Below are positions 18,436 through 27,729 of a stretch of DNA of 64,000 nt, one piece after another. Numbering within the stretch: position 1 is the stretch's first letter; each line of letters opens with the position of its first letter. The notes beneath the pieces were generated by a model. That model made no database searches, was not told the DNA's origin, and saw nothing but the letters and a program-made list of their open reading frames with translations. Source of the stretch: Roseomonas sp. GTDB taxonomy: Bacteria; Pseudomonadota; Alphaproteobacteria; Acetobacterales; Acetobacteraceae. The stretch spans positions 62,001 through 126,000 of the forward strand of contig JADCER010000003.1 of NCBI GenBank assembly GCA_020249925.1, written 5' to 3'. A program made the translations under genes and the position numbers.

Positions 18436-19307
18436 GCGCGCGCCCCAAACAACCCGGTCGGGCGCAGCAGCAGCACCAGGATGAAGATCAGGAATATGCC
18501 AATCTGTCCAAGGCTATCGCCAAAATAAAGGCCGCTAAGGCTTTCCACCACACCAATGAACAGCCCGCCCAGCAATGCCCCCGTCACGCTGCCCATGCCG
18601 CCGAGAACCACAATGGTGAAAGCCACCAGCACAAAGGCATTGCCCACGCGCGGCGAGACATAAAAGGACGGCAGCAAAAGACAGGCGGCGATGGCAAGAC
18701 AGGCCGTACCAATGCCGAAAGTTACCGCATAGACATGTGCGACATCAATGCCGACCAAAGCCGCGCCGGTGCGTTCCTTCGCCACGGCACGTATCGCGCG
18801 GCCGGTATCGGTGCGCGTCATCAGCACAAACAACAAAACCGCCAGCAGCAGCGTCACGCTAAAGCCGATCAGCCGCGGCACTGACAGCAGCACATCGCCA
18901 AGCTCCACCATGGACATGGCGTATGGCAGGCGGAGCGTCATGGTGTCCGACCGGAAAATCGCCAGCATGGCGTTTTCGATAATGATCGAAAGCCCAAGTG
19001 TGACCAGTAGCATATTGGAATCATCGCCACGGCTGGCAGGGCCAATCACCAGGCGCTGCACCAGATAGCCGAGTACGAAAAAAAGCCCCGCCAGGGGTAC
19101 CATCGCCGCATAGGGATCAAGCCCAAAGGCACCATGCGCGACAAAGGCCGCATACATGGCCAGCGTCAGCAAGGCGCCATGGGCGAAGTTGATGATGTGC
19201 AACACGCCGTAAACCAGCGTGAGGCCCAGCGCCACCAGCCCATACACAGCCCCCATCAGGAGGCCGTTTGCCACGGCCTCCAGCAATATTTCGGGCGGGT
19301 AGCCCAT
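18432..19307 (-). CDS. livH: Branched-chain-type ABC transporter permease
   Basis: With the ATG at 19307 (MGYPPEILLEAVANG) the product is 291 aa, the LivH norm, and starts one base from the receptor gene's stop. It shows eight or so membrane segments, the LivH N-terminal GLLMGAVYGLVALGLTLVYG, IINFAHGALLTLAMY, the coupling loop TRTDTGRAIRAVAKERTGAAL with GIDV, and VLGGMGSVTGALLGG. It forms the inner-membrane channel with LivM. Confidence 0.95.
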   Translation of the reverse strand: MGYPPEILLEAVANGLLMGAVYGLVALGLTLVYGVLHIINFAHGALLTLAMYAAFVAHGAFGLDPYAAMVPLAGLFFVLGYLVQRLVIGPASRGDDSNMLLVTLGLSIIIENAMLAIFRSDTMTLRLPYAMSMVELGDVLLSVPRLIGFSVTLLLAVLLFVLMTRTDTGRAIRAVAKERTGAALVGIDVAHVYAVTFGIGTACLAIAACLLLPSFYVSPRVGNAFVLVAFTIVVLGGMGSVTGALLGGLFIGVVESLSGLYFGDSLGQIGIFLIFILVLLLRPTGLFGARA

Positions 19308-19308
19308 C

Positions 19309-20520
19309 TCAGCCGGTGACGGGATAGATCGGCTGGGCGTCCGCAAAATCGCGCGGGAAGATCACCTTGATATCGCCGCTTTGCACCTGGGTATTCACCG
19401 GCCTGCCGCCCTGATTCTGGCCATTGACGAATTGCGTCGGCCCATAAGGCATGATGTGGCGATCAAAAGCCGCACCGGTTGCCGCGAGCGCCTGGATCAG
19501 CGCGCCACGATCCGCCCGGCCAGCGCGTTCCAGCGCATCAGCGAACAACATCACGGCGGAATAATTCAGCGGCACATTGTACAGCCAGAAGCGGTTCTGC
19601 GCTTCCACGCGCCGGCGCAATTCGGCAGTTTTTGGCTTGCGCGGATCGGCCCAATGGTTGCAATCCATCACCAGATTGGCCGCTTCCGGGAATTCCCGCA
19701 CGAAACGGAAATTGGAAGCCGCGCCATTCAGGATGCAATAGATACCCTTCGGGCGAATGCGCCGCTGCTGCAAGGTTTGCGATAGCAGAACGAATTCCGC
19801 GTAATAGGATGACGGGATGATCAGATCGGGATTGAGCGCCCTTATACGCAGCGCCACATTGGACATGTCACGCGATGGGGTTGGGTGCGCAATCGTCTCC
19901 AGCACCTGAAAGCCGCGCTTGGGCAATTCGGCATTCAAAAGCCGCGCCATGCCGGAACCGAACAACCCATCCTCATGCACAATCACCGCAGTGCGGGAAG
20001 GCCTGCCGGCGGCATCATTGATCGCAACAAGGTTATCCAAGGCCGTTGACGTCACGGTGCCAAAGCCAGGCCCGAAGCGGAAGGTATTCGTCAAGCCGCG
20101 CGAAACGATCTGATCGGACACGCCGACATCAACAATATAAGGCAGGTCATAGCGCGACGCGGCCTGCGAAGCGGCGAGGCAGATCGGGCTTGCGAAGCCG
20201 CCCACAATCGCGAGCACGCCCTCGGCCTGCATTTTCTCAACCTCGGCCACGCCGCCATCGGGGGTGGAGCGCGCATCGCCGAACACCATTTCAATCGGGG
20301 CGCCACCAAGCGCCCGGATACCGCCGCCAGCATTGATATCGGCAATGGCAAGTTCGGCGCCAAGCCGACCATATTCCCCATCCTGCGCCAAGGCGCCGGT
20401 CACGGGCTGGATAATGCCAAGCTTGACGGCGCGCGGCTGCGCCTGCGCAATGGCGGGGGCAGCTAGCAGAGCCGGAGCAGCCAGCAGCGCCTGCCGCCGG
20501 GAAAGGCTGAAAGTGGACAT
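19309..20520 (-). CDS. livJ: Branched-chain-type ABC transporter receptor
   Basis: Starting at the ATG at 20520, the 403-aa protein has a twin-arginine-like signal (LSRRQALLAAPALLAAP, cleavage near AIAQAQP) and a type-I periplasmic-binding fold: VKLGIIQPVTGALAQDGEYG, IGGFASPICLAASQAASRY, DLPYIVDVGVSD and VIVHEDGLFGSGMA. Close relatives bind amino acids, amides or urea. It is the first gene of the nine-gene leftward operon, which makes its ligand the likely substrate for HyuAB. The ligand is not deducible by eye. Confidence 0.93.
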   Translation of the reverse strand: MSTFSLSRRQALLAAPALLAAPAIAQAQPRAVKLGIIQPVTGALAQDGEYGRLGAELAIADINAGGGIRALGGAPIEMVFGDARSTPDGGVAEVEKMQAEGVLAIVGGFASPICLAASQAASRYDLPYIVDVGVSDQIVSRGLTNTFRFGPGFGTVTSTALDNLVAINDAAGRPSRTAVIVHEDGLFGSGMARLLNAELPKRGFQVLETIAHPTPSRDMSNVALRIRALNPDLIIPSSYYAEFVLLSQTLQQRRIRPKGIYCILNGAASNFRFVREFPEAANLVMDCNHWADPRKPKTAELRRRVEAQNRFWLYNVPLNYSAVMLFADALERAGRADRGALIQALAATGAAFDRHIMPYGPTQFVNGQNQGGRPVNTQVQSGDIKVIFPRDFADAQPIYPVTG

Positions 20521-20694
20521 TGGAGACTCCCCTGTTATGAGCCGGACATGGTCATGCCCCAGGCTTTGCCAATTGGCCAGAGGGAAGAAAAGCCGGAAAT
20601 GCGCCACCTCACCTATAGGGGCGACAGTTTGGCAGATGCTCAGCGCTATTTGTCTCACCCTACCCAAACACCGTGCCGCAGGGGATGGCCAGGC
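20521..20694. promoter_or_regulatory. Divergent region livJ-operon / MFS carrier
   Basis: These 174 nt hold the promoter for the nine-gene liv-hyu operon on one side and the MFS gene on the other. GGGGAG-like purines (minus strand, just upstream of 20520) give the livJ ribosome-binding site. No operator repeat stands out. Confidence 0.35.
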
Positions 20695-21870
20695 ATGATC
20701 ACCGCACCCGGCAGCAAGCGCCGCAATATGGCGCTGTTGGTGGGCGCGATTGTGCTGACGCTTTCCGTCTGGTTTGCCGGCACCGCCGCCGTCCCGGCGC
20801 TATTGGCCGAAGGGCAGATCACGCCAAGCCGCGCCGCCTGGCTGACCGCCTCTGTCCAATTGGGCTTTGTCTTTGGCACGCTGATGAGTGCGGTTTTCTC
20901 ATTGGCGGATCGTTGGTCGGCGCGCTGGCTATTCCTCGGCTGCGCCTTGCTGGCGGCGGGGGCGACGCTGGCGCAAATAATGGTGGCGCCGGCGGGCGAT
21001 ATGGCGCTGATGCTCCGCTTCATCGCAGGTGCGGCCATGGCGGGGGTTTATCCGGTTGGCATGAAGCTCGCCGCTTCCTGGGCCAAGGGGGATTTGGGCC
21101 TGCTGATTGGGCTGGTGGTGGGCGCGGTGACGCTCGGTTCCGCGCTGCCCCATGCGCTGCCATCCCTGGTTGGGGCCTTGGATTGGCGCGCGGCCTATGT
21201 CGGGGCAGGGGTGCTGGCCGCCCTTGGCGGGGCGCTGATCCTGGGGTTTCAGCCGGGGCCTTTGCTCGGCGCCCGGCCACCCTTTCGCCCGGCGCAGATG
21301 CTGGAAGCCTGGCGCAATAAGGGTCTGCGTTTGGCCAATCTGGGGTATCTTGGCCATATGTGGGAACTCTATGCCATGTGGGCTTGGATTGGCGTGTTCC
21401 TGGCCGCCGTGCTGGAAAGCCCCGCCATCGGTCCCTGGGTTTTCGCCGTGGTGGCCGCCGGCGCCTTGGGCTGCATCCTGGCGGGGCTCGCGGCTGATCG
21501 CTGGAATCGCGCCAAGGTGGCCGGCGCCTGCATGCTGGCTTCGGGTGCCTGCGCGCTGCTGATCGGCCCGGCCTGCGCCTGGCCCATGCTGGCGCTGGCG
21601 ATTGCCTTCATCTGGGGGCTGACCGTGGTGGCCGATTCCGCGCAGTTTTCCGCCTGTATCGTGAGCCTTTCGCCACCCGATTACGTCGGCACCATGCTGA
21701 CGGTGCAGACCGCGCTTGGCTTTTTGCTGACGGCCGGCACGATCTGGGCCTTGCCGCGGGCCATGGAAATGCTTGGCATGTCGGCGGGTTTTGCCTTGCT
21801 GGGCATCGGGCCGCTGCTTGGCGCCTGGGCAATGTGGAGGTTAGCCCCCTTGCTACCCCGCCCACGTTAA
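20695..21870 (+). CDS. MFS transporter
   Basis: The 391-aa protein has about twelve hydrophobic segments and the typical loop ADRWSARWLFLG after helix 2, with an N-terminal short KRR cap. I chose the ATG at 20695 (MITAPGSKRRN), since the sequence before it is not membrane-like and reads as noise. It resembles CynX/NimT-like small-molecule carriers, but no substrate motif is recognised. Gene order suggests a role linked to the divergent liv-hyu operon, which is only an inference. Confidence 0.85.
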   Translation: MITAPGSKRRNMALLVGAIVLTLSVWFAGTAAVPALLAEGQITPSRAAWLTASVQLGFVFGTLMSAVFSLADRWSARWLFLGCALLAAGATLAQIMVAPAGDMALMLRFIAGAAMAGVYPVGMKLAASWAKGDLGLLIGLVVGAVTLGSALPHALPSLVGALDWRAAYVGAGVLAALGGALILGFQPGPLLGARPPFRPAQMLEAWRNKGLRLANLGYLGHMWELYAMWAWIGVFLAAVLESPAIGPWVFAVVAAGALGCILAGLAADRWNRAKVAGACMLASGACALLIGPACAWPMLALAIAFIWGLTVVADSAQFSACIVSLSPPDYVGTMLTVQTALGFLLTAGTIWALPRAMEMLGMSAGFALLGIGPLLGAWAMWRLAPLLPRPR

Positions 21871-21876
21871 GGCGGG
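21857..21876 (+). terminator. Short GC hairpin over the MFS stop codon
   Basis: CCCGCC (21857-21862) pairs with GGCGGG (21871-21876) around an 8-nt loop containing the stop codon, followed by CGTTT. It is short and could be a weak intrinsic terminator before lepA. Confidence 0.35.
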
Positions 21877-21957
21877 CGTTTGACTTCCGGCCCTGCTGCC
21901 TTATCTCCGACCTAGAAATGCAAGGCGCTACTCCGCGCCGGCACCCCCGGGACCATC

Positions 21958-23763
21958 ATGACTGACACGCCGCTTTCGCTGATCCGCAATTTCTCGATCA
22001 TTGCCCATATTGATCATGGGAAATCCACGCTTGCCGATAGGCTGATCCAGGCCACCGGCGCGCTTTCCGCGCGGGAGATGAAGGAACAGGTCCTGGATAA
22101 TATGGAGCTTGAGCGCGAACGCGGCATCACCATCAAGGCACAGACCGTCCGGCTCACCTATCCTGCCAAGGATGGCAAAACCTATGTGCTGAATTTGATG
22201 GACACGCCCGGCCATGTGGACTTCGCCTATGAAGTCAGCCGGTCACTTGCCGCCTGCGAAGGCTCGCTTCTGGTGGTGGATGCATCCCAGGGGGTTGAGG
22301 CGCAAACACTTGCCAATGTCTACCAGGCAATTGATGCGGGGCATGAGATTGTGCCCGTGCTGAACAAGATTGACCTGCCGGCGGCCGAACCTGATCGCGT
22401 GAAGCAGCAGATCGAAGATGTGATTGGGCTTGATGCTTCGGACGCGGTGATGATCAGCGCCAAGACGGGCCTGAATATCGAAGGCGTGCTGGAAGCAATT
22501 GTGGAACGCCTGCCGCCCCCCAAGGGTGATGCATCTGCCACCAACAAGGCGCTTTTGGTGGATAGCTGGTATGATGCCTATCTTGGCGTCATCATCCTGG
22601 TGCGCGTGAAGGATGGCCATTTGCGCAAGGGTCAGCGCATTCGCATGATGTCATCCGGTTCCGTGCATACAATTGAACAGGTCGGCGTCTTCACGCCGAA
22701 GCTGGTGCCGGTGGAAAGCCTTGGGCCTGGGGAGATGGGCTATGTGACGGCTGCGATCAAAACCGTGGCCGATACCAATGTTGGCGATACCATCACGGAT
22801 GATCGCAACCCGGCGGCCGAGGCTTTGGCTGGCTTCAAGCCTTCCATCCCCGTGGTGTGGTGCGGGCTTTATCCGGTGGACGCGGATGATTTCGAAAAGC
22901 TGCGGGAATCACTCGGCAAGCTCAGGCTGAATGACGCATCCTTTCATTATGAACCGGAAACCAGCGCCGCGCTTGGCTTTGGCTTTCGCTGCGGCTTCCT
23001 CGGCCTTCTGCATTTGGAAATCGTACAGGAACGGCTTTCGCGCGAATTCGATCTCGATCTGATCGCGACCGCGCCTTCGGTTGTGTACAAGGTGCACAAG
23101 ACGAATGGCGAAATGTTCGAATTGCACAACCCTGCCGATATGCCCGATGGCAGCGTGCTGGATCATATTGAGGAGCCTTGGATCAAGGCGACCATCATGC
23201 TGCCCGATGATTACCTCGGCGCCGTGCTGGCCCTTTGCAACGAACGCCGCGGGCAGCAGGTGGAACTGACCTATGTCGGGTCGCGGGCCATGCTGGTCTA
23301 TCGCATACCGTTGAATGAGGTGGTGTTCGATTTCTATGATCGGTTGAAGTCAGTCTCACGCGGCTATGCTTCCTTCGATTACCAGATGGATGGCTATGAC
23401 GAAGGCGATCTGGTGAAGATTTCCATCCTGGTGAATAACGAACCTGTGGATGCGCTGGCCTTCATGGCGCATCGCAGCCAGGCGGAACGCCGCGGGCGGC
23501 AGATTTGCGAGAAATTGAAGGATCTGATTCCGCGCCAATTGTTCAAAATCCCGATCCAGGCGGCGATTGGCGGGCGCGTGATTGCGCGTGAGACGATCTC
23601 CGCCCTGTCCAAGGATGTGACGGCGAAGTGTTATGGCGGTGACATCACCCGCAAGCGCAAGCTTCTGGAAAAGCAGAAGGAAGGCAAGAAGCGCATGCGG
23701 CAATTCGGCAAGGTGGAAATCCCGCAAAGCGCCTTTATCGCTGCGCTGAAGATGGATAGCTGA
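21958..23763 (+). CDS. lepA: Elongation factor 4 (LepA) GTPase
   Basis: The 601-aa protein is full-length LepA, a ribosome-associated translational GTPase that back-translocates stalled ribosomes. It has G1 [14 protein letters not shown], switch-[14 protein letters not shown]3 DTPGHVDF, G4 NKIDLP, the EF-G-like domains ([19 protein letters not shown]) and the LepA-specific C-terminal domain with [20 protein letters not shown]. It is an ordinary housekeeping gene and an anchor for orientation. A perfect palindrome lies just after the stop. Confidence 0.98.
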   Translation: MTDTPLSLIRNFSIIAHIDHGKSTLADRLIQATGALSAREMKEQVLDNMELERERGITIKAQTVRLTYPAKDGKTYVLNLMDTPGHVDFAYEVSRSLAACEGSLLVVDASQGVEAQTLANVYQAIDAGHEIVPVLNKIDLPAAEPDRVKQQIEDVIGLDASDAVMISAKTGLNIEGVLEAIVERLPPPKGDASATNKALLVDSWYDAYLGVIILVRVKDGHLRKGQRIRMMSSGSVHTIEQVGVFTPKLVPVESLGPGEMGYVTAAIKTVADTNVGDTITDDRNPAAEALAGFKPSIPVVWCGLYPVDADDFEKLRESLGKLRLNDASFHYEPETSAALGFGFRCGFLGLLHLEIVQERLSREFDLDLIATAPSVVYKVHKTNGEMFELHNPADMPDGSVLDHIEEPWIKATIMLPDDYLGAVLALCNERRGQQVELTYVGSRAMLVYRIPLNEVVFDFYDRLKSVSRGYASFDYQMDGYDEGDLVKISILVNNEPVDALAFMAHRSQAERRGRQICEKLKDLIPRQLFKIPIQAAIGGRVIARETISALSKDVTAKCYGGDITRKRKLLEKQKEGKKRMRQFGKVEIPQSAFIAALKMDS

Positions 23764-23796
23764 GGCAGGGTCCGTTGAGTTGCGTTTGAGAAGCCC

Positions 23797-23814
23797 GTTC
23801 AAAAGGTTTTGAAC
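23797..23814. terminator. Palindrome between convergent lepA and methyltransferase genes
   Basis: GTTCAAAA, loop GG, TTTTGAAC form a perfect 8-bp stem in the 93-nt gap between lepA (+) and the convergent methyltransferase (-). Its symmetric A and T tracts fit a bidirectional terminator, although the stem is AT-rich and therefore weak. Confidence 0.4.
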
Positions 23815-23856
23815 ATGGCACCTCTTCTGGCTTCAATGGCAGATGACCGAACGCAT

Positions 23857-25110
23857 TCAAGGCTCTGCCCGGGTCAATTCGGCTTGCGGAAAATAGGAAT
23901 AGAAGGCCGAACCTGCCGGCACCCCGCAAGCGAGCAGCTTGCCCTTCAGTTCCTTTCTGAAATTCCAGGCGGTAATCACGAACAGCGTCGGTTCGGTGAA
24001 GGAGTTGGCGGTATCGAGGTGTTCAACAAGCGCACCAACACCGGGCGCGTATTTTCCGATCTTCATCGGCGCCTCATCCAGGAAATGATCCGGCCTAACG
24101 CCACAGGCATTGATAACGGTAAGCGCCTTGGCCGCTGCGCCAACAAAGGCGATCTTGTGGCCCTGGGCCCGAAAATCTGCGACCGTCTTCACCAGGTCAT
24201 GCAGCACTTCTTTGGCCATGCGTTCAAAACGCACATAGGTATGCGCCTCGTAAAGCCCGATCTTTTCTTCGTATCGCGGAAGGTTTTCGCGAATGCCGAA
24301 TTCTCCCGCGCTGAAGGCAGCAATCAACCTTTCGACGGGCGGCGGGCTATCCGGCAGCCCCAGGAAATAGACAGGGCTATCGCCATGCACGGCAACCAGT
24401 GCCGCGCCGTAAAGATGGAGCCCTGCATTTTCCGCAAGCTTCGCCATAGACCGCATATTGAAGAAGGAAATATGCTCGTGATAAATCGTATCGAATTCGC
24501 CGTTTTCGAACATGCGCGCCTGGGATGGCTGAATGATCAGCACCCCACCCGGATTGAGCCGCCCCCGGCATGCCGCGACGAAACTGAGCGGATCATCCAC
24601 ATGGGCGACCACATTCATGCAAATGATGACGTCGAATTTCCCGTCAACCTCATCCTGGACATCGGGCCAATAGCCGCAGGTGATCGGCAGCCCGCGCGCC
24701 TTGGCCAAATCAACAATATTGCGCGCCGGATCCACCCCCGCAACTTCAAAGTGCCGAGACTTCAGATGCGTGAGCAGCGATCCATCATTCGCGGCAAGCT
24801 CGAGCACTCTTGACTGGCCGGGATAGCATTCGGAAAGCCTTTCGCCGAACCAGCGAAAGAAACGATCAAGCGTGCCGGAAGTGGCGCTGACATAGGCGTA
24901 ATGATCGAAGATCGCGCGGCGATCCACGCAAAAGGTCAATTGTGCATGCCAGCAGGAAGCGCATAGGTTCAGCCCCAGCGGGTAGCGCGCCAATTCTTCT
25001 TGCGGTGAGGAGGTATAGCTATTGGCAGGGGGCTGGACGCCAAGATCAATAACGCATGCCAAATCCGACGAAGCACAACAAAGGCATGCGGTCAGAAATC
25101 GGTGGGTCAT
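23857..25110 (-). CDS. SAM-dependent C-methyltransferase (NDP-sugar type)
   Basis: The 417-aa protein has the three-part structure of NDP-hexose C-methyltransferases. An N-terminal zinc-binding module contains CCASSDL and NLCASCWHAQL (four Cys). The central SAM-binding domain has VLELAANDGSLLTHLKSRH near residue 105 and VVAHVDDPLSF near 175. The C-terminal domain has IAFVGAAAKALTVINACG, a conserved nucleotide-sugar-binding-like loop. Such enzymes methylate a keto-sugar carbon on dTDP or CDP sugars for surface glycans. It directly abuts the epimerase gene with no gap. The sugar is not known, and no glycosyltransferases are nearby. Confidence 0.85.
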   Translation of the reverse strand: MTHRFLTACLCCASSDLACVIDLGVQPPANSYTSSPQEELARYPLGLNLCASCWHAQLTFCVDRRAIFDHYAYVSATSGTLDRFFRWFGERLSECYPGQSRVLELAANDGSLLTHLKSRHFEVAGVDPARNIVDLAKARGLPITCGYWPDVQDEVDGKFDVIICMNVVAHVDDPLSFVAACRGRLNPGGVLIIQPSQARMFENGEFDTIYHEHISFFNMRSMAKLAENAGLHLYGAALVAVHGDSPVYFLGLPDSPPPVERLIAAFSAGEFGIRENLPRYEEKIGLYEAHTYVRFERMAKEVLHDLVKTVADFRAQGHKIAFVGAAAKALTVINACGVRPDHFLDEAPMKIGKYAPGVGALVEHLDTANSFTEPTLFVITAWNFRKELKGKLLACGVPAGSAFYSYFPQAELTRAEP

Positions 25111-26079
25111 TTACGGCCTGTCCAATCCTTGCGCCGCAATGAAAGCGCGGCATTCAGCCAAAAGCGCCTCGCTCCCCCGCATTGGGCCACAAAGCGCCTC
25201 GGCCTTGCTGCAATCAAGCTTGAAGGAATAGGTGGGGCTCTCCCCCTCGTCAATCACGGCAGCGCCCCAGGCTTTGGCGATCTGCCGGCCGAATTCACCG
25301 ATGGAAGCGGTGATGCTGCCCGCATTGTAAAACCCGCTTGGCGCATCATGGCGGATCAAATGGTCAACCAGTTTCCAAAGATCGCTCAAGAACAGGATGG
25401 TCCGAAAGACAGCGGCATTCTTCACCCGCACCGTGCCGGTCTTGAAGGCAGAAAGGTTCATCGCATTGAAGATCAATTCCGGGCGCAGATTGGGGCTATG
25501 GCCGGAAACCGTACCCATCCGAATGCCATGGAAGCGGTCAAGAAAATGTTCAGCAAGATAATCAAAGGCGAATTTCGAAATATCATAGGCATTCTGCGCG
25601 GGTATGCGTATCAGGGACGCCTCGCTGATCGGGGCGCCGGCATCATCCAACGGATAAAGGCTTGCCGTTGAAGCATAGATCAGCCTGGTCGTGATCGGCA
25701 GTTTTTTCGCCAAGGAAAAAAGATTGAGGCAGTTATTGGCGATCGCGCCCTGAGGATCGGTGATGGATTGGCCAACGCTGGAATGGCCGGCAAACCACAA
25801 GACCGTATCGAAAGACGCCAAGACCTCCGGCGTCAGATCATTGTAATCCAGCGCCTTGATCGGCAGCGCCAGGGGATTGCCACGGGTCAGCTTGTCGCAA
25901 ACGCTGACCCCGTAACCATGGGCAAGAAGGCGTTGAAACAAATAGGATCCGACATAACCGCAGCCACCAATCAGCAATATCCTCTGTTGTCTGACCGATG
26001 CCACTTCCTGCCCAGCTTTGCCGAGAAATATCGGCAAGGGGCCATCCGTTTCTTGGCAGACAAATCCCGAAAGGGTCAT
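25111..26079 (-). CDS. NAD-dependent epimerase/dehydratase
   Basis: This extended SDR has ILLIGGCGYVGSYLFQRL with the GxxGxxG nucleotide-binding loop, VLWFAGHSSVGQSI, IYASTASLYPLDD with the catalytic Ser region, and YDISKFAFDYLAEHF with the Tyr-xxx-Lys pair. The first 25 residues of the frame from 26079 are not family-like, so a GTG near 26004, close to the Rossmann strand, may be the real start. It is transcribed with the C-methyltransferase and probably acts on the same nucleotide sugar. Confidence 0.85.
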   Translation of the reverse strand: MTLSGFVCQETDGPLPIFLGKAGQEVASVRQQRILLIGGCGYVGSYLFQRLLAHGYGVSVCDKLTRGNPLALPIKALDYNDLTPEVLASFDTVLWFAGHSSVGQSITDPQGAIANNCLNLFSLAKKLPITTRLIYASTASLYPLDDAGAPISEASLIRIPAQNAYDISKFAFDYLAEHFLDRFHGIRMGTVSGHSPNLRPELIFNAMNLSAFKTGTVRVKNAAVFRTILFLSDLWKLVDHLIRHDAPSGFYNAGSITASIGEFGRQIAKAWGAAVIDEGESPTYSFKLDCSKAEALCGPMRGSEALLAECRAFIAAQGLDRP

Positions 26080-26333
26080 GGGCTGAAGGGGTTCCGCGGG
26101 CTTTTCGTCAGGAATGAAAAGATTGGGATCAGCGCTATCATCGAAGCGCCCCAGGCGACAAGCGGCCTTCCGCTTGGCTGAACCTCATTGGGCCAAATAC
26201 CTTGGGGCTTGACGGGTGCAGGACATGCTCACTTACTCTTGTCCTTCAATGATTGGCCCGCCGCTGGAATTCGCCAGCGATGGGGCATGCAGCTTGAAGC
26301 ATCCCTTCCAGGGGCTGCAAGGATAGACCCGAC
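26080..26333. promoter_or_regulatory. Divergent region epimerase / peroxidase operon
   Basis: No gene is seen in these 254 nt. They contain the promoters of two divergent units and show no repeat or operator that I can identify. Confidence 0.3.
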
Positions 26334-26906
26334 ATGACCAAGCCCCCCATCGCCCGCACCCCCATCCCCGATATCGCTGCCCTGCCGGAAGATATCCGCG
26401 CGCGCATCCTGACCGTGCAGGAAAAATCGGGTTTTGTGCCGAATGTCTTTCTGATGCTGGCGCATCGCCCGGCGGAATTCCGCGCCTTCATGGCCTATCA
26501 CGATACGCTGATGGACAAGGCCGAGGGACTTTCCAAGGCGGAACGCGAAATGATTGTGGTCGCCGTATCATCGCGCAATCAATGCCAATATTGCGTGGTG
26601 GCGCATGGCGCCATTTTGCGTATCCGCGCCAAGAATGCGCTGATCGCGGACCAGATCGCCGCCAATTGGCGCAAGGCCGATATCTCAGCGAAACAGAAGG
26701 CCATGCTGGAATTCGCGCTAAAGGTCACTGACCGCGCCAATGAAGTGAATGATGCGGATCATGAGGCGTTGCGCGCAGCGGGTTTCGATGACGAAGCCAT
26801 CTGGGACATCGCCGCCATCGCCGCCTTCTTCGGCATGTCGAACCGCTTGGCAAATGTGACCAATCTGCGCCCCAATGACGAATTCTACGCCATGGGAAGG
26901 GGCTGA
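26334..26906 (+). CDS. AhpD-like peroxidase-related protein
   Basis: The 190-aa protein is an alkylhydroperoxidase/carboxymuconolactone-decarboxylase fold protein of the peroxidase-related type. Its active-site motif is Cys84-Gln-Tyr-Cys87 followed by His91 (NQCQYCVVAHGA), the redox CxxC pair with a proton relay; PNVFLMLAHRPAEFRAFM and NRLANVTNLRPNDEFYAMGR flank it. It leads a rightward operon with a creatininase-family and an FAH-family gene, whose pathway may generate reactive intermediates. The physiological reductant is unknown. Confidence 0.88.
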   Translation: MTKPPIARTPIPDIAALPEDIRARILTVQEKSGFVPNVFLMLAHRPAEFRAFMAYHDTLMDKAEGLSKAEREMIVVAVSSRNQCQYCVVAHGAILRIRAKNALIADQIAANWRKADISAKQKAMLEFALKVTDRANEVNDADHEALRAAGFDDEAIWDIAAIAAFFGMSNRLANVTNLRPNDEFYAMGRG

Positions 26907-26910
26907 AGCC

Positions 26911-27708
26911 ATGACCGAAACCCGCTGGGAACGCATGACAGCGCCCGAATTGCGCGCGCTCGCGGAACGCAACGCCGTGGTGATCCTGCCCGTGGCCGCG
27001 CTGGAACAGCATGGGCCGCATTTGCCTGTCTGGACCGATAGTTTCATCGGCCATTCGGTCGCCATTCGCGCCGCTGAGTTATGCGCCGATCTGCCCGCCG
27101 TTGTGCTGCCGCCGATGTGGATGGGCCTGTCGGAGCATCACTTCCCGTTCGGCGGCACGATCAGCCTGGATTACGCGACTTTTGCCGGTGTGCTGCGTTG
27201 CGTGATGCGGTCCCTGCTGGCGGATGGGTTTTCGCGGCTGATGCTGTTCAATTCCCATGGTGGTAATGCCGAGCCCCTGGCCGTGGCTTCGCGCGAAATG
27301 GCGCATGAATTCGGCGTGCCGGTACTGACCACCTCCATCACGCGCGTCGCACCCAAGGAAATCGCCGCAGCCCTGACCGCGCAGCCGGGCATCCAGCACG
27401 CCTGCGAAGGCGAAACCAGCCTTTGGCTGCATCTTGATCCTTCCCAGGTAAGGATGGACCAGCTTGCCAATTCCGTCTCGCCGGGCAATTTCGATACCTC
27501 TGCGCTTGCGGTGACGCGCTTCTGGTCATTTTCTGAGCGCGCGCCCGTGACCGGCGTGAAGGGCGATGCCCGTGTGGCTACGCCAGAAAAGGGCAAGGCG
27601 ATTTTCGAAGCCATGGCGGCGGGGCTGGCGCGGGAATTGCGCGATACCGCGCTTTGGGCCAAGCCTGACGCGGTATGGACCCCTGGCCGCGCCCAGGGGC
27701 CCCGCTGA
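26911..27708 (+). CDS. Creatininase-family amidohydrolase
   Basis: With the ATG at 26911, five bases past the previous stop, the protein is 265 aa. It shows the creatininase-family metal motifs: ALEQHGPHLPVWTDS with the Glu/His/Asp ligands, LFNSHGGNAEPL and ACEGETSLWLHL. Members hydrolyse creatinine, or deformylate mycofactocin and F420-like precursors, using two divalent metals. In this operon, between a peroxidase-like and an FAH-fold gene, and in a window rich in hydantoin hydrolases, a cyclic-amide substrate is plausible but unproven. Confidence 0.88.
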   Translation: MTETRWERMTAPELRALAERNAVVILPVAALEQHGPHLPVWTDSFIGHSVAIRAAELCADLPAVVLPPMWMGLSEHHFPFGGTISLDYATFAGVLRCVMRSLLADGFSRLMLFNSHGGNAEPLAVASREMAHEFGVPVLTTSITRVAPKEIAAALTAQPGIQHACEGETSLWLHLDPSQVRMDQLANSVSPGNFDTSALAVTRFWSFSERAPVTGVKGDARVATPEKGKAIFEAMAAGLARELRDTALWAKPDAVWTPGRAQGPR

Positions 27709-27729
27709 CACAAGAATAGGGAAACTGCC

